This document shows positions 23,331 through 34,327 of a DNA stretch of 64,000 nt, piece by piece. Below the pieces are notes generated by a model. It did no database searches. It saw nothing but the letters and a program-made list of their open reading frames with translations, and was not told the DNA's origin. This DNA is from Massospora cicadina (Eukaryota; Entomophthoromycota; Entomophthoromycetes; Entomophthorales; Entomophthoraceae). Every line of letters starts with the position of its first letter. Positions within the stretch are counted from its first letter, which is position 1. The stretch lies in assembly GCA_022478985.1 (NCBI GenBank), contig JAKSZP010008044.1, positions 1-64,000 on the forward strand, given 5' to 3'. A program made the translations under genes and the position numbers.

Positions 23331-24424
23331 ACAGTGCACGGCGAAATGTCCTTTCCCACCACCTTGGTAGCAGACCTTTTCCTTCTTATTCAAACATCTG
23401 AATTATTTGGGCTTATTCCCCAGCACAGTTTGGTTGGTTGTCTCTTTGGCTCCTTCATGTCCCTTGATGGGATTAAGATTATGCACTGGATTGGATTTGA
23501 AGCTTCTATTTGGGCATCAAATGTCACTCCCAAAATCTTCAAATTATCTACCATTTGTGAGGTAGTTATTTCTGTCACGAACATGGAAGACATCATGCAA
23601 TGCAAATTGTAATAGGGCTGAAGGGCCACTTGCAAGGCAATTATGGCATCAAAGCCATCCAGTACTTTTTTTCTCCAACCAGGATCTACAACTCCTGGTA
23701 AAACTGATCCGTGAAGCTTGCTAGAGACTCATCTTTATGGAACTGGATCCTTATAAATTACTGTTTGCGCTTTAACATGCGTATCAGACTCTCAAACTCT
23801 TTCATGATGGCCACCTTTGCGTCAGCATAAGACCAGCTGTCCCCCTCCAGGTGAGGTAACATCAAGTTCTGACAGTCAGTGTCTAGGCAATTCATGACCG
23901 TCAACACCTTTTGATGATCCCCATAGCCATACATGGTCATATTGAACAGTTGGAAAAAATGCTGGGGTGTTATTCCAATGGAATGTTGGCAATTTTGGCA
24001 TTGCCTTAAATTCTTCAAAGTTTTCTCTGGCTGATTCTCTTTGTTTGGCCACTCAGCTAACTTCAGGTGTGACTTTGGGTGCCATCTCCAAAATGGCAGC
24101 AAAGTGGGTGGCATGTTCCTTAGGGGTATTCAACTTCCCAAGTATCATGCAAGGACTTCTTTCTTAGGCATCGCTTGCCATATCTGGCTCACAACCACAT
24201 TTGTGAATTTTAAGTTCCTCCACCTGTTTAATTAGTTGCTCTATATCCGCGCTGAAATTTCTCAAATGAACGCGATCCACTTCATACTCCATTTTCAAAT
24301 ATAAGACCTCTAAAACAAGGTTCCCTTCTTTCTTCTTCAAAGAAGTTACTTTCACAAGTAACTTGTTCCCAAAACTTGAAACATTATCTATTTCTTCCTC
24401 TACCTTGGCGACTCGTTCTTCCAA
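23331..24424 (-). pseudogene. gag: Element B gag
   Basis: From amino to carboxy end: a 86-codon Lys/Glu/Leu-rich piece (complement of 24164-24424) with heptad-like spacing that predicts a coiled coil; a 118-codon capsid piece (complement of 23758-24114) with P-H-L-E-G-D-S-W-S-Y-A-D-A-K, matching D's P-Y-L-G-D-N-W-S-Y-L-D-A-K; and a zinc knuckle at 23331-23372, C-Y-Q-G-G-G-K-G-H-F-A-V-H-C, whose second Cys is Gly. Frameshifts lie between the pieces. Confidence 0.75.
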
Positions 24425-24549
24425 GGCTGTAATTCCTGGTGATCCTCTGAGTTTAGGGCATTCTGATTCACAGTGGCTAACTCAGTTTAAAGTTTGCATA
24501 ACTCATTATTGTACAACATTATTATAAATTCTTCAACTCAAATATCCCT

Positions 24550-24562
24550 GTAGTGAGCACCA
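24550..24562 (-). other. Primer-binding site of element B
   Basis: The minus strand reads TGGTGCTCACTAC, three bases from B's 5' LTR. Confidence 0.85.
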
Positions 24563-24565
24563 ACT

Positions 24566-25695
24566 TGTAAAAGTTTACTGTTTTGGGTTATTATTGGCAA
24601 ACAACTCTAGTAATCTTTTTACTGTACAGGTTTGGTTTCTTGTGCACTTTTGTTCGCGTTGTATAGTATATTAGATTATCAGTTGATAATAGTATGGCGA
24701 CTATTATCTGTAGTTGAGTATGAATTCTTATATCTCAGCTAACGCTCGTCCAGTATTCCCACTTAAATACTCAAGACGTCATAATCTAGGGATTTGTTCC
24801 ATCACTTTGTCCAACCCAATCTTCACTGAGATTCCCTGGTGACATTTTTTTGGTCCAACACACAGTCTGCAGCAATCCCTGATTGTGTCTCCTTCTTCTT
24901 TAGATCCTCACTCAGATCTTTACTTTTTTCTCTAAGAGTCTCCCAATTATCACACACAGCAATAATATCCTTGAGAAGAATTTCAAATTGAAAGCTTTGA
25001 TAGTTTACTACTTAAACTATATACTGGATGAACAACTTAGAATTATATATCTGTTTTTTATTATAAGTGAATCCTAGGGAATTTATAGTGGGGATTTGGT
25101 CTCCTAACCCTCAGTTGACACCTCTTTGATGAAACTGCAGCCGTTGATGTTGAATCACCCATCCTCATCTCAGCAGCAATGGTCTTCCCCATCCTGGCTA
25201 GGATTCTATCTTTGAACATTTCTGAGACCTAAACGGAAAGAGTCAGAAAACGTGTCCCTAACGTTTTCCTCTCATTCCAAGCGAACCAAACATATTTGGC
25301 TAGTGACCTGTTTAGTTAATGGGACTTATTACCCATTAAGGCAGGTCATGCACCAACTGATTGATTCACTATTTGCAGGTGGCATCACTCATCTCACAAC
25401 TTGCTATTCATTCCCAATCAGTCAGTGATGAAACCTGACCAAACCCAATTGGTACACCTAGTTAATTACTATCAGATACCCCTATTTCGTCAGCAACTCC
25501 GCCCTATGTGATCTTAAGTATTCATCCTGATTGATCCCCAATGGATACGACCAGGTGAATATCCCAAAATCCCCAAAACATAGTTACTCTGAAACTCAGG
25601 CAAACTGATTTTTCAATTCACTTTGCCTTAGGGTTTTATCCCCTAGTGATTCCTGGTAATCTAGCAGGCTGGGAATATGGGCAAAAATCCTGACA
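24566..25695 (-). repeat. Element B 5' LTR
   Basis: 1130 bp from TGTAAAAG to CCTGACA, paired with 16149-17274. It is followed by the right target copy GGAGC. Confidence 0.9.
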
Positions 25696-25700
25696 GGAGC

Positions 25701-26058
25701 ACTTGCTCTCACCACACTCTTTTATTTAATTTACTAAATAAAGCGGATCCTCACTATTCCGCTTACTATAATCTAATAACAACCTCCTCTCCTCAATCAT
25801 TTCATCTCGCCTATATCATAGTGACTTCAGATGATACTGCTTCCTTGGCTTAATAATTAAATTAGCCATATCTCATTGGCAAAGAAATTCTTAATTGTTA
25901 ATATCACTATTGCCTAATTTGAGGCGATTTCCCAACAACCCAATATCACTTTTCTTGAGGCGCTCAAATAATCATAACTCATATCAAACTCGGTGGATTC
26001 TATCCATTATGCCATAACAACTTAGGGCTTATCATCCAGTCATATCAGAATTTTGACA
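25701..26058 (-). repeat. Element A 5' LTR, second part
   Basis: 358 bp continuing the A LTR exactly where 16148 stops, beginning ACTTGCTC and ending TTTGACA. It is homologous to 10730-11082. Confidence 0.9.
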
Positions 26059-26063
26059 ACTTC

Positions 26064-27336
26064 AGTGCATGATTTCCTAGATTTTACTAAGTCTGTACAG
26101 ATTTGTCTGATTTTTACAATGTAAAATTCTGAAGATTCAAAAAGTATGGTGGGTTTAGGCTTTAAAATGGGTTAGGAAATGGCATAAGGCAAGCGAGGAG
26201 GAGCGGCAGCCGCCCATCTCTCATCTAGGATATGTCCTAGGTCAGATATTTGGGTGAGAATAAAACCTTGGGGTTAGAGCCTTTTTTACCTAAAAAGGGT
26301 GAATGTCCCTGTTCAACTTAATGGAAGTAGCTACTGGCTTTACACCTCCTTCCAAAAACCAAAAAATCTTCACTGACACATGTGAGTCTAGCCTGATGGC
26401 CCTGTAATTTAAAAAACATTAAGCTTTTGTTGGGCGAAGTAATTTAGCAGTTCTGACTTTGCTGCTCACTCCTGAGAGATTATATTAAACTGCTATACTG
26501 GAAACCCCTAGCCTGCAAATTCAACTGCTTCTGGCCAACCACAATGACACACCAGATCTTCCTGTACCAACTGCAAACCTATCAGCTTTAACTCAAATTA
26601 AACTTTGGCTAAATATTAACAAAAATGACATCCCACCTGCGCCATGAGGCCTTAGTTAAGCAATAGAGGATTCCAGCAGTTACTGGATAAACCCATCACC
26701 TTGTCAAAGATTGACAATAAAGGGAACATGAAAACCTTCTTCTCAATATTTGAGATTAACATTGATATCATGAGCAACAAGGCTAAGCTAGTCCATTTAA
26801 TGAACTTGTTGGACCTAGAAAGGAAATAATTAATGATGTCCAAAATTAGCAAGACTGGGCTGTCTTACCAGAATGCAAAGGCCATCGTTATACAGGAGTT
26901 CAGAGGAGCAGAGGTGATGACACCATGAAGACCACCTTTCTCAAAATTTACTTTAAAAAGTGTAAACAAATACCAGAGTTTGCCGATTTGCTTCTACCTT
27001 GAGGCTCAGGCATTATATGGCGTAAAAGGTTTAACAACTACAAAGAATAGATTGCCTTATGGAACACTTACAAGTCTTATAAAGAGTTATACTGGGTTAT
27101 GCTGCCATGTTAAATGATAATTATGATGTATTACAGATAGTGATTTAACTCCATTATTGCGCTGATAACTTTGAAGCACCCAATGAGGGGTATTGCAATA
27201 AATGAGACTTACAAAGCAAGCCGCTCTAGAAGGATACTTGAACAAACTGTATGTTAACCACCAGACACATAAAATGAACCTCTGCAACATTATGTGCCAT
27301 CTATGTGGCATGAAAGGGCACTAAACTAGACAGTAC
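26064..27336 (+). pseudogene. gag: Element C gag with zinc knuckle
   Basis: Resumes C after A. From about 26.69 kb the plus strand reads L-S-K-I-D-N-K-G-N-M-K-T-F-F, matching D's L-P-K-F-D-K-E-G-N-V-H-S-F-I and the 63-kb remnant. The capsid then runs through several stops to E-A-Q-A-L-Y near 27.0 kb. At 27295-27336 a knuckle reads C-H-L-C-G-M-K-G-H-stop-T-R-Q-Y: the last Cys is Tyr (TGC to TAC) and one codon is a stop. The segment 26.06-26.6 kb has no readable coding content. Confidence 0.65.
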
Positions 27337-27759
27337 AATGCCAAGGGACCCAAAACCAAGGCTCACCATGTGGGTGCATCAGATACCAAAGACTAGGGAT
27401 AATAGCGGGCAGAGTAAAAGAAAGATACTATAATTCCGCTTTAGCCTAACATATACCTGGAAACACTGAACCAAAAACACTTGACTCCAAAATATGTACT
27501 TGGTGATAATGTATTAGTGGTTACCACCCATTTAAACTGAGAGAAAAATAGAACATGCTACAGAGCTGGTATCATAACCCTACTTATGAAGCTGGAGCAG
27601 TAAAAATTACCAGTCACTTCTGAAAATATTTTAAGACTAGAAGGGGTTAATGTGGCCATCACCATCAGAGAATTAAAGAAATCTAGCCCTCAACTCTATG
27701 AGGAGCTATATTCCTACCTGAGCAGGCCAACAAACTTTTTGTCCACCTAATAAACACTA

Positions 27760-28160
27760 CTAATAATTACTATTTTGAGTGTATGTAGATTGATATTAGC
27801 ATATGCAAGTTCCAAGTCAAGGCTATAGTAAATAGCAGGGCGCACATCAATATTGTATTGACTAAGATAGTCAAGGAACTTTTAATATTGTCAGATATCA
27901 ACCGCCGCAAAGAATACAGAATTGTGGGTCCCAAATCAAATACTTTGCTATGGCCTACAGAACACTGTCGCTAAGGTTTAGTTCCATAGTTGTATAAGCT
28001 CCCATAATTTTCTTACTGAACAACCATTATAATATTCGCATTAAAACTTTCTTCATGAGAACTTATGAAGCCAAAACAAATTTCAAGGTAAATAACCTAG
28101 TGACACTTGGCCAGATATTCCTGATGTACTACATAAGTGAAGGTTGAAAGACCAAGAGCC
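27760..28160 (+). pseudogene. Element C protease remnant
   Basis: C-K-F-Q-V-K-A-I-V-N-S-R-A-H-I-N-I-V aligns with the protease active site of D and B. D-S-G is now N-S-R (27831-27839), two G-to-A changes. No catalysis is possible. Confidence 0.6.
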
Positions 28161-28649
28161 AATATCTATTATTTATATCCTAGCCTTTAAGGATGAGATC
28201 ATATCTATTGGGTATTGAAAGGGGCATAGTTGAACCAGATATTTACTGCATAAGATATTTGAGGTGGAAGGCATTTCGCTGAGGGCTGTCTGCCACCTGA
28301 CTATTCTGCACAGCTACCAGGTCATAGAAAATATGGATATCAAGCTGAAAATACCACTAAGTCTATACAGAAAAGTGTTTACACCTTTTAATTGGTAAAA
28401 TAAAGAACTTGTTATAGTGCCTGGGCTCATCCTCCTGGATCATAGGGAGATTATCGTGTTACTAGCTAACCTTTTCCATACCTGATGAAGATGAAATGGC
28501 ATCAAATTAACGTCTTCCTCCTATCCTATAATAGAATTGTGCAAGGTTACATGAGTTTGGGACACTGTAGGAGTTTAGACTAGAGGAGAGGCATAAAGGC
28601 ATCCATTAAGTGATACCTTGAGAATCCTTAGCTGACTTAAACGATGAAA

Positions 28650-29573
28650 AGGATCAGGCACAGGACTTATTTAACAAATACAAGGAAATGTTTGCAACAG
28701 ATGACTTCAATTTGAGGTGTGCCTATGACGTTCTCCATCATATTGACACATGAAACCAACTGTCAATTTGCCTTCATCTTATCTGTTAGTCCAACATGGC
28801 AGATGAAGTTATCAACAAAAATTGATCAGCTGATCAATAAAGGGAATTCTTTTACCATTCAAGAGCTCATAGGCATCACACAAATTATATGTAATAAAGA
28901 AAGATGGGTCTAATAGCATGCTAATCAACTACTGGAGGCTTACCAACATAAAAAAGAATAATTCTTATCTCCTCCCAAGATTCTAAAGCAATCACCTGAC
29001 TAGGTGAGGCAAAACTTCTCCACCATAAATCTAAACTTCAGCTACTGGAAAATAGAGTTACCCTTAGAAAGGCATAAAAATGCACCATATAAAGACCCAA
29101 GGGCTGTTCCAACACACACAAATGCTGCAGGGGCTATGTAATGCCCATGCTACTTCCCAATGGGCCATGGACAGCATAATGGGAGATTTAGTTTTTTTGA
29201 ATCTTAGTATAATTGGGCAGCATAGTTTTTTACTGAATATTTGGCAAGAGATTACAACACCTGGAGGAAGTCTTAAACTGGGTTTCTGCCGCCAAACTAA
29301 AATTAAGCCTAAGAAATGCAACTTCTTCCAGAAACAACTTCAACAACTAGGCTTTATTATCTACAAGATGGGTCTATGGACTTAGCTGAACAAAATGGAG
29401 GCCTCAAAAAGATTAAGACGATGACCAGCAAGCAAAAGCTTCATATCTTCCTAGGGATGATTAGCTATTACAAGAGTTTCATAAAGATTTTGAGAAAGAT
29501 AGTGGAATGACTATTTCATCCTTTTTTAGACAGGGCCTAATTCAAGTGGATGACAAACTGTCAGCTGCCTTTT
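28650..29573 (+). pseudogene. Element C reverse transcriptase remnant
   Basis: Pieces of RT survive in alternating frames. F-S-T-I-N-L-N-F-S-Y-W near 29.02 kb is the first catalytic motif with Asp changed to Asn. G-L-C-N-A-H-A-T lies near 29.13 kb, and K-C-N-F-F-Q-K-Q-L-Q-Q-L-G-F-I at 29.31 kb. G-M-I-S-Y-Y-K-S-F-I at 29.45 kb is the RT connection. The YxDD region near 29.19 kb is no longer readable. The gene is cut at 29573-29578 by element D and resumes at 38661. Confidence 0.65.
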
Positions 29574-29578
29574 GACCT
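29574..29578. repeat. Target duplication of element D, left copy
   Basis: GACCT directly precedes D's TGTTAG. The perfect second copy is at 38661-38665, after ACTCACA. Element C's RNase H reading resumes there. Confidence 0.9.
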
Positions 29579-29902
29579 TGTTAGATTTTGATGGTTGACT
29601 CAAAAATAAACCCTTCAAGAAAACCATAAAAGCTGATATATTGCTCCCATTGATGGATCCTTTGATCCTTCCTGATTTATCTGCATAACTAGATTTATCC
29701 CAAAACCACCTCAAATGTACTTAAATCATCCCATTTATTGTAGCTAATAATAGCTATGATATAATTACTTTATGGCCAATTATGGGAACCACTTGGGTGA
29801 ACCAAATGAATATATGGCACAAACTTTATTGCAATTATGAATTTAATGCAAATATGATAAATTAATAATAATTTTATGTATGCCAATCACTGTAATTGGC
29901 AT

Positions 29903-30197
29903 GATAGTACTTACATATGGACTTCCCAATTAGGGTGTACCAAGTACTATCAAGAGGGCTACCAAAGTCCCATTTAAGGGTGCGTCTTTATTTGAATCCA
30001 TATATTCTTTTCCATCAATTGTTGTATTTTGTCAGCTGTATGATGAAATGATAGTACTTGCACATGGACGGCCCAAATAGGGAGTACCTAGTACTATTGA
30101 GAGGCCTACCAACGTCCCAATTAGGGGTGCATCATTATTCAAATTCATATATTCTTTTCCCCCACTTATTGTATTTCGTCAGCTGTATGATGAAATG
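29903..30197 (+). repeat. 147-bp tandem duplication in the D LTR
   Basis: Two diverged units, 29903-30049 and 30050 to about 30197, each open with GATAGTACTT and close with a TCAGCTGTATGATGAAATG block. Unit 1 carries a perfect 10-bp inverted repeat, GATAGTACTT/AAGTACTATC (29903-29912 and 29942-29951). Unit 2 has a shorter version (30050-30059 and 30089-30097). Both units recur in the 3' LTR at 37778 and 37925 with the same 147-bp offset. Being upstream of the TATA box, they are probably U3 regulatory elements. Confidence 0.85.
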
Positions 30198-30437
30198 TAA
30201 TCAGGCTGAATGAAAGGCAAATATACACCGCTGAGGTGCTAATATTATGCCTAAAATCTTCCTAATTATGAGAGTAGTAGTGCCTCCAATCAGGCTGAAA
30301 CAGTTGTGATTAAGTTAAACTAAGGGCTGAATTAACTTGGGGATATTTTAATAACCACTTTTATAATCCATAGCGGATTGGCATGGTTTTAATTAACTTA
30401 TCTAATAGATGAGTATGGCCAGGAGATGTCCTAGAGG

Positions 30438-30445
30438 TATAAAAT
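30438..30445 (+). promoter_or_regulatory. TATA box of element D LTR
   Basis: TATAAAAT inside the palindrome GGTATAAAATACC, followed about 20 bp later by AATAAA (30464-30469). Transcription probably starts around 30.46-30.48 kb, defining the U3/R border. Confidence 0.6.
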
Positions 30446-30788
30446 ACCGGCGCCTGGCCCTAAAATAAAAGCATCATCTTTCCATATCTTCATATTTTTG
30501 TCTTATATCTTCTTATCTTAATTTGATCTTCATATTAAGAGTGTAGACAAGAATTCAGGGGAGTTTGTCATAATTACCTGTGTATGGAGAGTTCCCAATT
30601 AGAGAGGAAAATTACCCTAGAAGAGACCAAGAGTATCAGATACTGTAATTTATCTTTGTGAGCTTCCAAACGGTTAGGAAATACCATAAGACACATAGCA
30701 TATTTGAGGATTTATTGGCCAAAACTCTTCCCAACTAGTGAAACAGGAATACATTTAATAAGCGAGATAATCCTCAAAAACTCACAAG

Positions 30789-30800
30789 TGGTGCTCACTT
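30789..30800 (+). other. Primer-binding site of element D
   Basis: TGGTGCTCACTT, two bases after the 5' LTR. It shares its first 11 bases with the site in A, B and G. Confidence 0.85.
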
Positions 30801-30806
30801 AAAACC

Positions 30807-31268
30807 ATGTTACACTTTGATATGAATAATTCATCTGAATACCAGGCAGGAGCTGCCAGAAGTTACTACGAAAATGACATGGAAACCAGTGATAGAGAAA
30901 TCACTGAGTACTTCAACACTGCACGCCAGAATACTGAGGAGAGAACTTCATACTCCTTGGATCTAATAACAGCGGGAGGAGGGCATGTGGACACAACTGG
31001 CCCTATTGAGTTTACCTCCAATAGTGTAAAAGAGATGATGGAGACCCTATTTCATGGGTATAAAATTGGTACATTAAAAATGGACCCATCTTTTGGGCTG
31101 TTTTACTACTTGAAGGATCAGGCCTTCAATATGGAGATGTATATGTGGTACCAAGAGGCGACCATGGCAACCTTGGCCAAATGCCTCAACTGTACACAAG
31201 CAACCAACGAGTTTTTGGTTAGCTTTGTACAGCCCTCAATCAAGCACACCCAAAAGATTCTGGCTTGA
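30807..31268 (+). pseudogene. gag: Element D gag N-terminal ORF
   Basis: A 153-codon open frame starting M-L-H-F-D-M, six bases after the primer site. It is rich in acidic, Thr and Met residues with no recognised domain. It is probably the amino-terminal part of Gag before the first disabling stop (TGA after K-I-L-A), because the following sequence continues as further gag-like segments. There is no hydrophobic signal or membrane segment. Confidence 0.6.
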
Positions 31269-32340
31269 CAGAATCTAGAGCTTGCGGAAATTTACATAAT
31301 ACAAGAGGAGGAGCGATCTTACCAATCAGGCTTACTGGATAAGCTGGTTCCAGTTCTAATGAAGTTAGAAAGGCTATCATGAATAATACAGAACAGGTGA
31401 ATGATTACCACAGAAGAGTGAACACCTTGAAAGATAACTCAATGAAAAAGTTCCAAAAATTGCAGCTGAGGTCCTCTCTTTACATGGACTGACCAGTGGG
31501 TGGGTCAATAATATCTCTAAATGCTGCCAGAAATTGGAGAATTACTCCAAATTCTTGTCATCTTGGACCAAATGTTTAACTAAAGATTCCACATTTGCTC
31601 GGAAAAGCCACTTGAAATTGAAAAACATGCATGTTCAACTTGATGAATATGTCCAAACTGAGTCGGGAATAATGCAAAAGAGCATCAAAGATCTGGCTGC
31701 CATGCCAGTAGGGCCAAATAACAGGGAAGAATTTGAGCAAATTCAGGAAGAACCTATGAAACTTCGGTCAACAATATCATCCATGCAAGCAAAAAAATCA
31801 AACTTACTAAAGAAAAACAAGATCTTCAAACACACCATCTAGTACTAAAAAAAATCTTCAAACACAGTTATCAGTAACTAATGACCGCGTTGCCAATCTG
31901 ACTGAAGATGTGAAGCATATACTGGCTTCTCAAATTATCTTTTGAAAAGAACGTGAAGAACTTAAAAAGGAAGTCAACGACCTAAAGGAGAGAAGTTGCA
32001 ACTGTTCAACTAGTCCTCAAGGGGGGGAGAGCAGTAAAACCTCTAAGTATTCGGACAGAACACAGCTGACTAAATTACACAAGACCTGAATTCAGGAGTC
32101 TGAATTGAGCAGTTTGGAGCAATTTCATGAAGCAGAATCCTCCAGAGTTGAGACGGATAACAAAACAGATATTTTGGACGTTTGCTCAATGCCAAAAAAT
32201 CTTGCTTCCATCCCAACTCTGGAGGACACTCATCACAAATGAACTTCAATTATGACTGAAGATTCCCCCAGACTTTTGAACTCTAGATGAAGCATAACTC
32301 CTCTGGCCAATTCTTGGCGCGATGACTTCAAACCCTTAAA
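31269..32340 (+). pseudogene. gag: Element D gag coiled-coil region
   Basis: A Lys/Glu/Leu-rich stretch whose best piece, 31534-31842, has 102 open codons with heptad-like Leu/Met spacing. It is comparable to the coiled-coil part of B's gag. The frame ends because of a 32-bp addition at 31835-31866 (a 19-bp insert plus target copy). Beyond it, T-S-P-Q-G-G-E-S-S-K and later segments continue with stops. Confidence 0.5.
31822..31866 (+). mobile_element. 19-bp micro-insertion with 13-bp target duplication
   Basis: ATCTTCAAACACA occurs at 31822-31834 and 31854-31866. Between them, 31835-31853 reads CCATCTAGTACTAAAAAAA. Removing the insert and one target copy restores a single uninterrupted target. 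The 3' end is the same as that of the 1.9-kb insertion ending at 42816. Confidence 0.85.
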
Positions 32341-33060
32341 TTTGCCAAAATTTGACAAAGAAGGAAATGTCCATTCATTCATAAAATTGTTTGAAAAGGC
32401 TATGCGAGGAGGATAAGATCATGCAAAGTCTACAGCTCTCAAAAATTGTCTGGACTCACATAGTGTCGATCTTGTTATGCCCTATTTGGGTGACAATTGG
32501 TCCTATTTGGATGCAAAAAAGGCCATCATAAGACAATTTGGAGGCCCTGATAAACTATCAGCCAGGAAGACAGACTTACTCAATAATGAATTTCATTGGA
32601 ATGAGTCTATCCAAGACTTTGCGGATAGATTTTTCCATGAGGCTCAGGTCTTACTCAGTTCAGGTGCCATAGACAAATTCGATGCAAAGGTTGAAATGCA
32701 GCATGCCATTAAGCCATACCAAGACTTGCAGCGTGTCATAATACCAGCCTTAAATTGGCTCAGGGGAGCGTTAGAACTTATGGAGTATCTAAGAAAATGT
32801 GCAAGTGGCTTTGACGCCCCTAATTGGCCTAAAGAAATCAAAATTTCAATTTTTAGGCCCAAAAAATACAAATTTGAATGAACATGGAAAAAACAATTGG
32901 TCCATAAATCCAAAAATGATCAGCAAACAGGGCTGATTACCTGTTGTAATTGTGGCTGAAAAGGACATTATTCTAGCCAATGCTACAGATGGCCTGATCT
33001 GAAACCTGGGGTTAATGTGGCCTTAAAGGTTAACGATGAAAAGCAGGTGGGAAAAGAACA
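32341..33060 (+). pseudogene. gag: Element D gag capsid and zinc knuckle
   Basis: The plus strand begins L-P-K-F-D-K-E-G-N-V-H-S-F-I (32.34 kb), then after one TAA has a 134-codon open piece at 32477-32881. This contains P-Y-L-G-D-N-W-S-Y-L-D-A-K, then F-H-W-N-E-S-I-Q-D-F-A-D and H-E-A-Q-V-L-L. At 32942-32983 is a CCHC knuckle, C-C-N-C-G-stop-K-G-H-Y-S-S-Q-C. All four ligands are kept, but there is a TGA (probably from CGA) in the middle. The protein would form the particle and bind RNA. Confidence 0.8.
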
Positions 33061-33133
33061 AGTGGAGTAGAAGCGGAATGCTCTACCTCCACCAATTCTT
33101 AACGCACATTCCACCTGACCCTGGCAAGCTTTT

Positions 33134-33850
33134 TTGGCTGACGAAGTGGCCAAAGATAGCTTACACCACATTGTGGCTGATAACATCTATATGGTTACCA
33201 CCCGGGCCAAAGCAAAAGAATTTAAGCAATCAGAGGGCACTGAAGAAGCTTGGACCGAAATAGCAAAGCCCTACACCAAGCATGTCATTGACCAAGGGCT
33301 GAGTAACCATCCTAAATGCTCAGCCAATATACCCACACTACAGGATGTGCAAGTGGCCATACCTATGAAGACTTTAGTAGAGAGTTTTCCAGAGATCTGC
33401 TCAAGTCTTTAGTCCCACTTGGAACCAAACACTTACTCCAATATTCATCTAATAAACGATTCTGATACCTACTCTGAATGTACTTATGTGGATATTGCAG
33501 CAAATAAAGTTTGAGTTTGGGCCATCATTGATAGTGGGACACCTATCAACATTGTCAGCACCAAATTGGTAAAGAATCTGAAAATTGCACCCAACGTTGC
33601 ACATTGTCAAGAATATGGTACAGCAGGAGCCCATAATACTAAGTCGCTTGGGGTTTATAGCACGTTACCATTATGGTTTGGATCCATTGCAGTGATGGCA
33701 CCAGACATAGTCTTGCTGAATACCAGCTACAATATTCTTGTTGGGACTGATTTCCTGAGAAGATTTGGTGTTGTCACGAATCATAAGGAGGATACGCTGA
33801 CTATTTTTGGGGCAAAGCATCCCAATCTATTATAACAATAATGGAAAGGC
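33134..33850 (+). pseudogene. Element D protease and linker
   Basis: A 92-codon linker piece (33134-33412) contains A-I-P-M-K-T-L-V-E-S-F-P-E-I. After a stop comes the protease: A-I-I-D-S-G-T-P-I-N-I-V with D-S-G at 33530-33538. Then S-T-K-L-V-K and the open frame 33566-33835 with S-T-L-P-L-W-F-G-S, A-P-D-I-V-L-L and L-V-G-T-D-F-L-R-R-F. The catalytic triad is intact; one TGA precedes it. Confidence 0.8.
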
Positions 33851-34327
33851 TGAAAAGAAACAGCTGAAGTTATTTTTTAACCTGGCTATAAGGATGGGAT
33901 ATTCCCAATTGAGTACACAAAATCCCATTCAAAGGTTAAGGCCCTTACGATGCAGATTTGAGAATCAAAGGGAATTCCATTATGATCAAATCATCAGACT
34001 ACCGTGCTACCTGGAACTCAAGTAGTTATTCTTACTGGACTGACTATTAAAATTCCAGAAGGACTATATGGGGAAATATATCAGCCAGGGTGTAGATCTT
34101 GATTGGAGCCAAATATCGCACTGGGGATAGTCATTCCAGGTCATGAGAAAATTCAAATCTTATGTGCAAACCTTTAGAATTGGCCCATCAAGATATGGAG
34201 ACATCAGGTTATTGCCTACCTACATCTATTTCCAAACACCAAAATTCAGACATTTCACAAGTTTGGAACCTTAAATGAGATAGGACTTCCTGATGATGAA
34301 ATCGTAATTATCAATAACGTTGTCCCT

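Larger units (their letters stand above)
16149..25695 (-). mobile_element. Element B, Ty3/gypsy, nested in A's 5' LTR
   Basis: A 9.5-kb minus-strand element with 1.13-kb LTRs (16149-17274 and 24566-25695), polypurine tract, about 2 kb of extra DNA, integrase, RNase H, RT, protease, gag and primer site. The perfect 5-bp duplication GGAGC proves insertion into A. Its internal region (7.3 kb) is about 2.4 kb longer than A's, mainly because of the extra 3' segment holding an antisense open region. The protease triad is intact, but RT and integrase carry stops or Asp-to-Asn changes. Confidence 0.9.
10589..26058 (-). mobile_element. Element A, Ty3/gypsy, inserted in C, itself split by B
   Basis: Complete in architecture: 3' LTR 10589-11082, polypurine tract, integrase, RNase H, RT, protease, gag, primer site 15999-16011, then 5' LTR split into 16013-16148 and 25701-26058. 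The two 5' LTR parts sum to 494 bp, exactly the 3' LTR length. Flanks ACATC (10584-10588) and ACTTC (26059-26063) are a one-mismatch 5-bp target duplication. Coding regions hold stops, frameshifts and catalytic substitutions, so it cannot move by itself. Confidence 0.85.
29579..30786 (+). repeat. Element D 5' LTR
   Basis: 1208 bp from TGTTAGATTTT to ACTCACA, paired with 37454-38660. It contains the palindrome ATGCCAAT/ATTGGCAT (29880-29902), a 147-bp tandem duplication, a TATA box and a polyadenylation-type signal. Confidence 0.95.
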
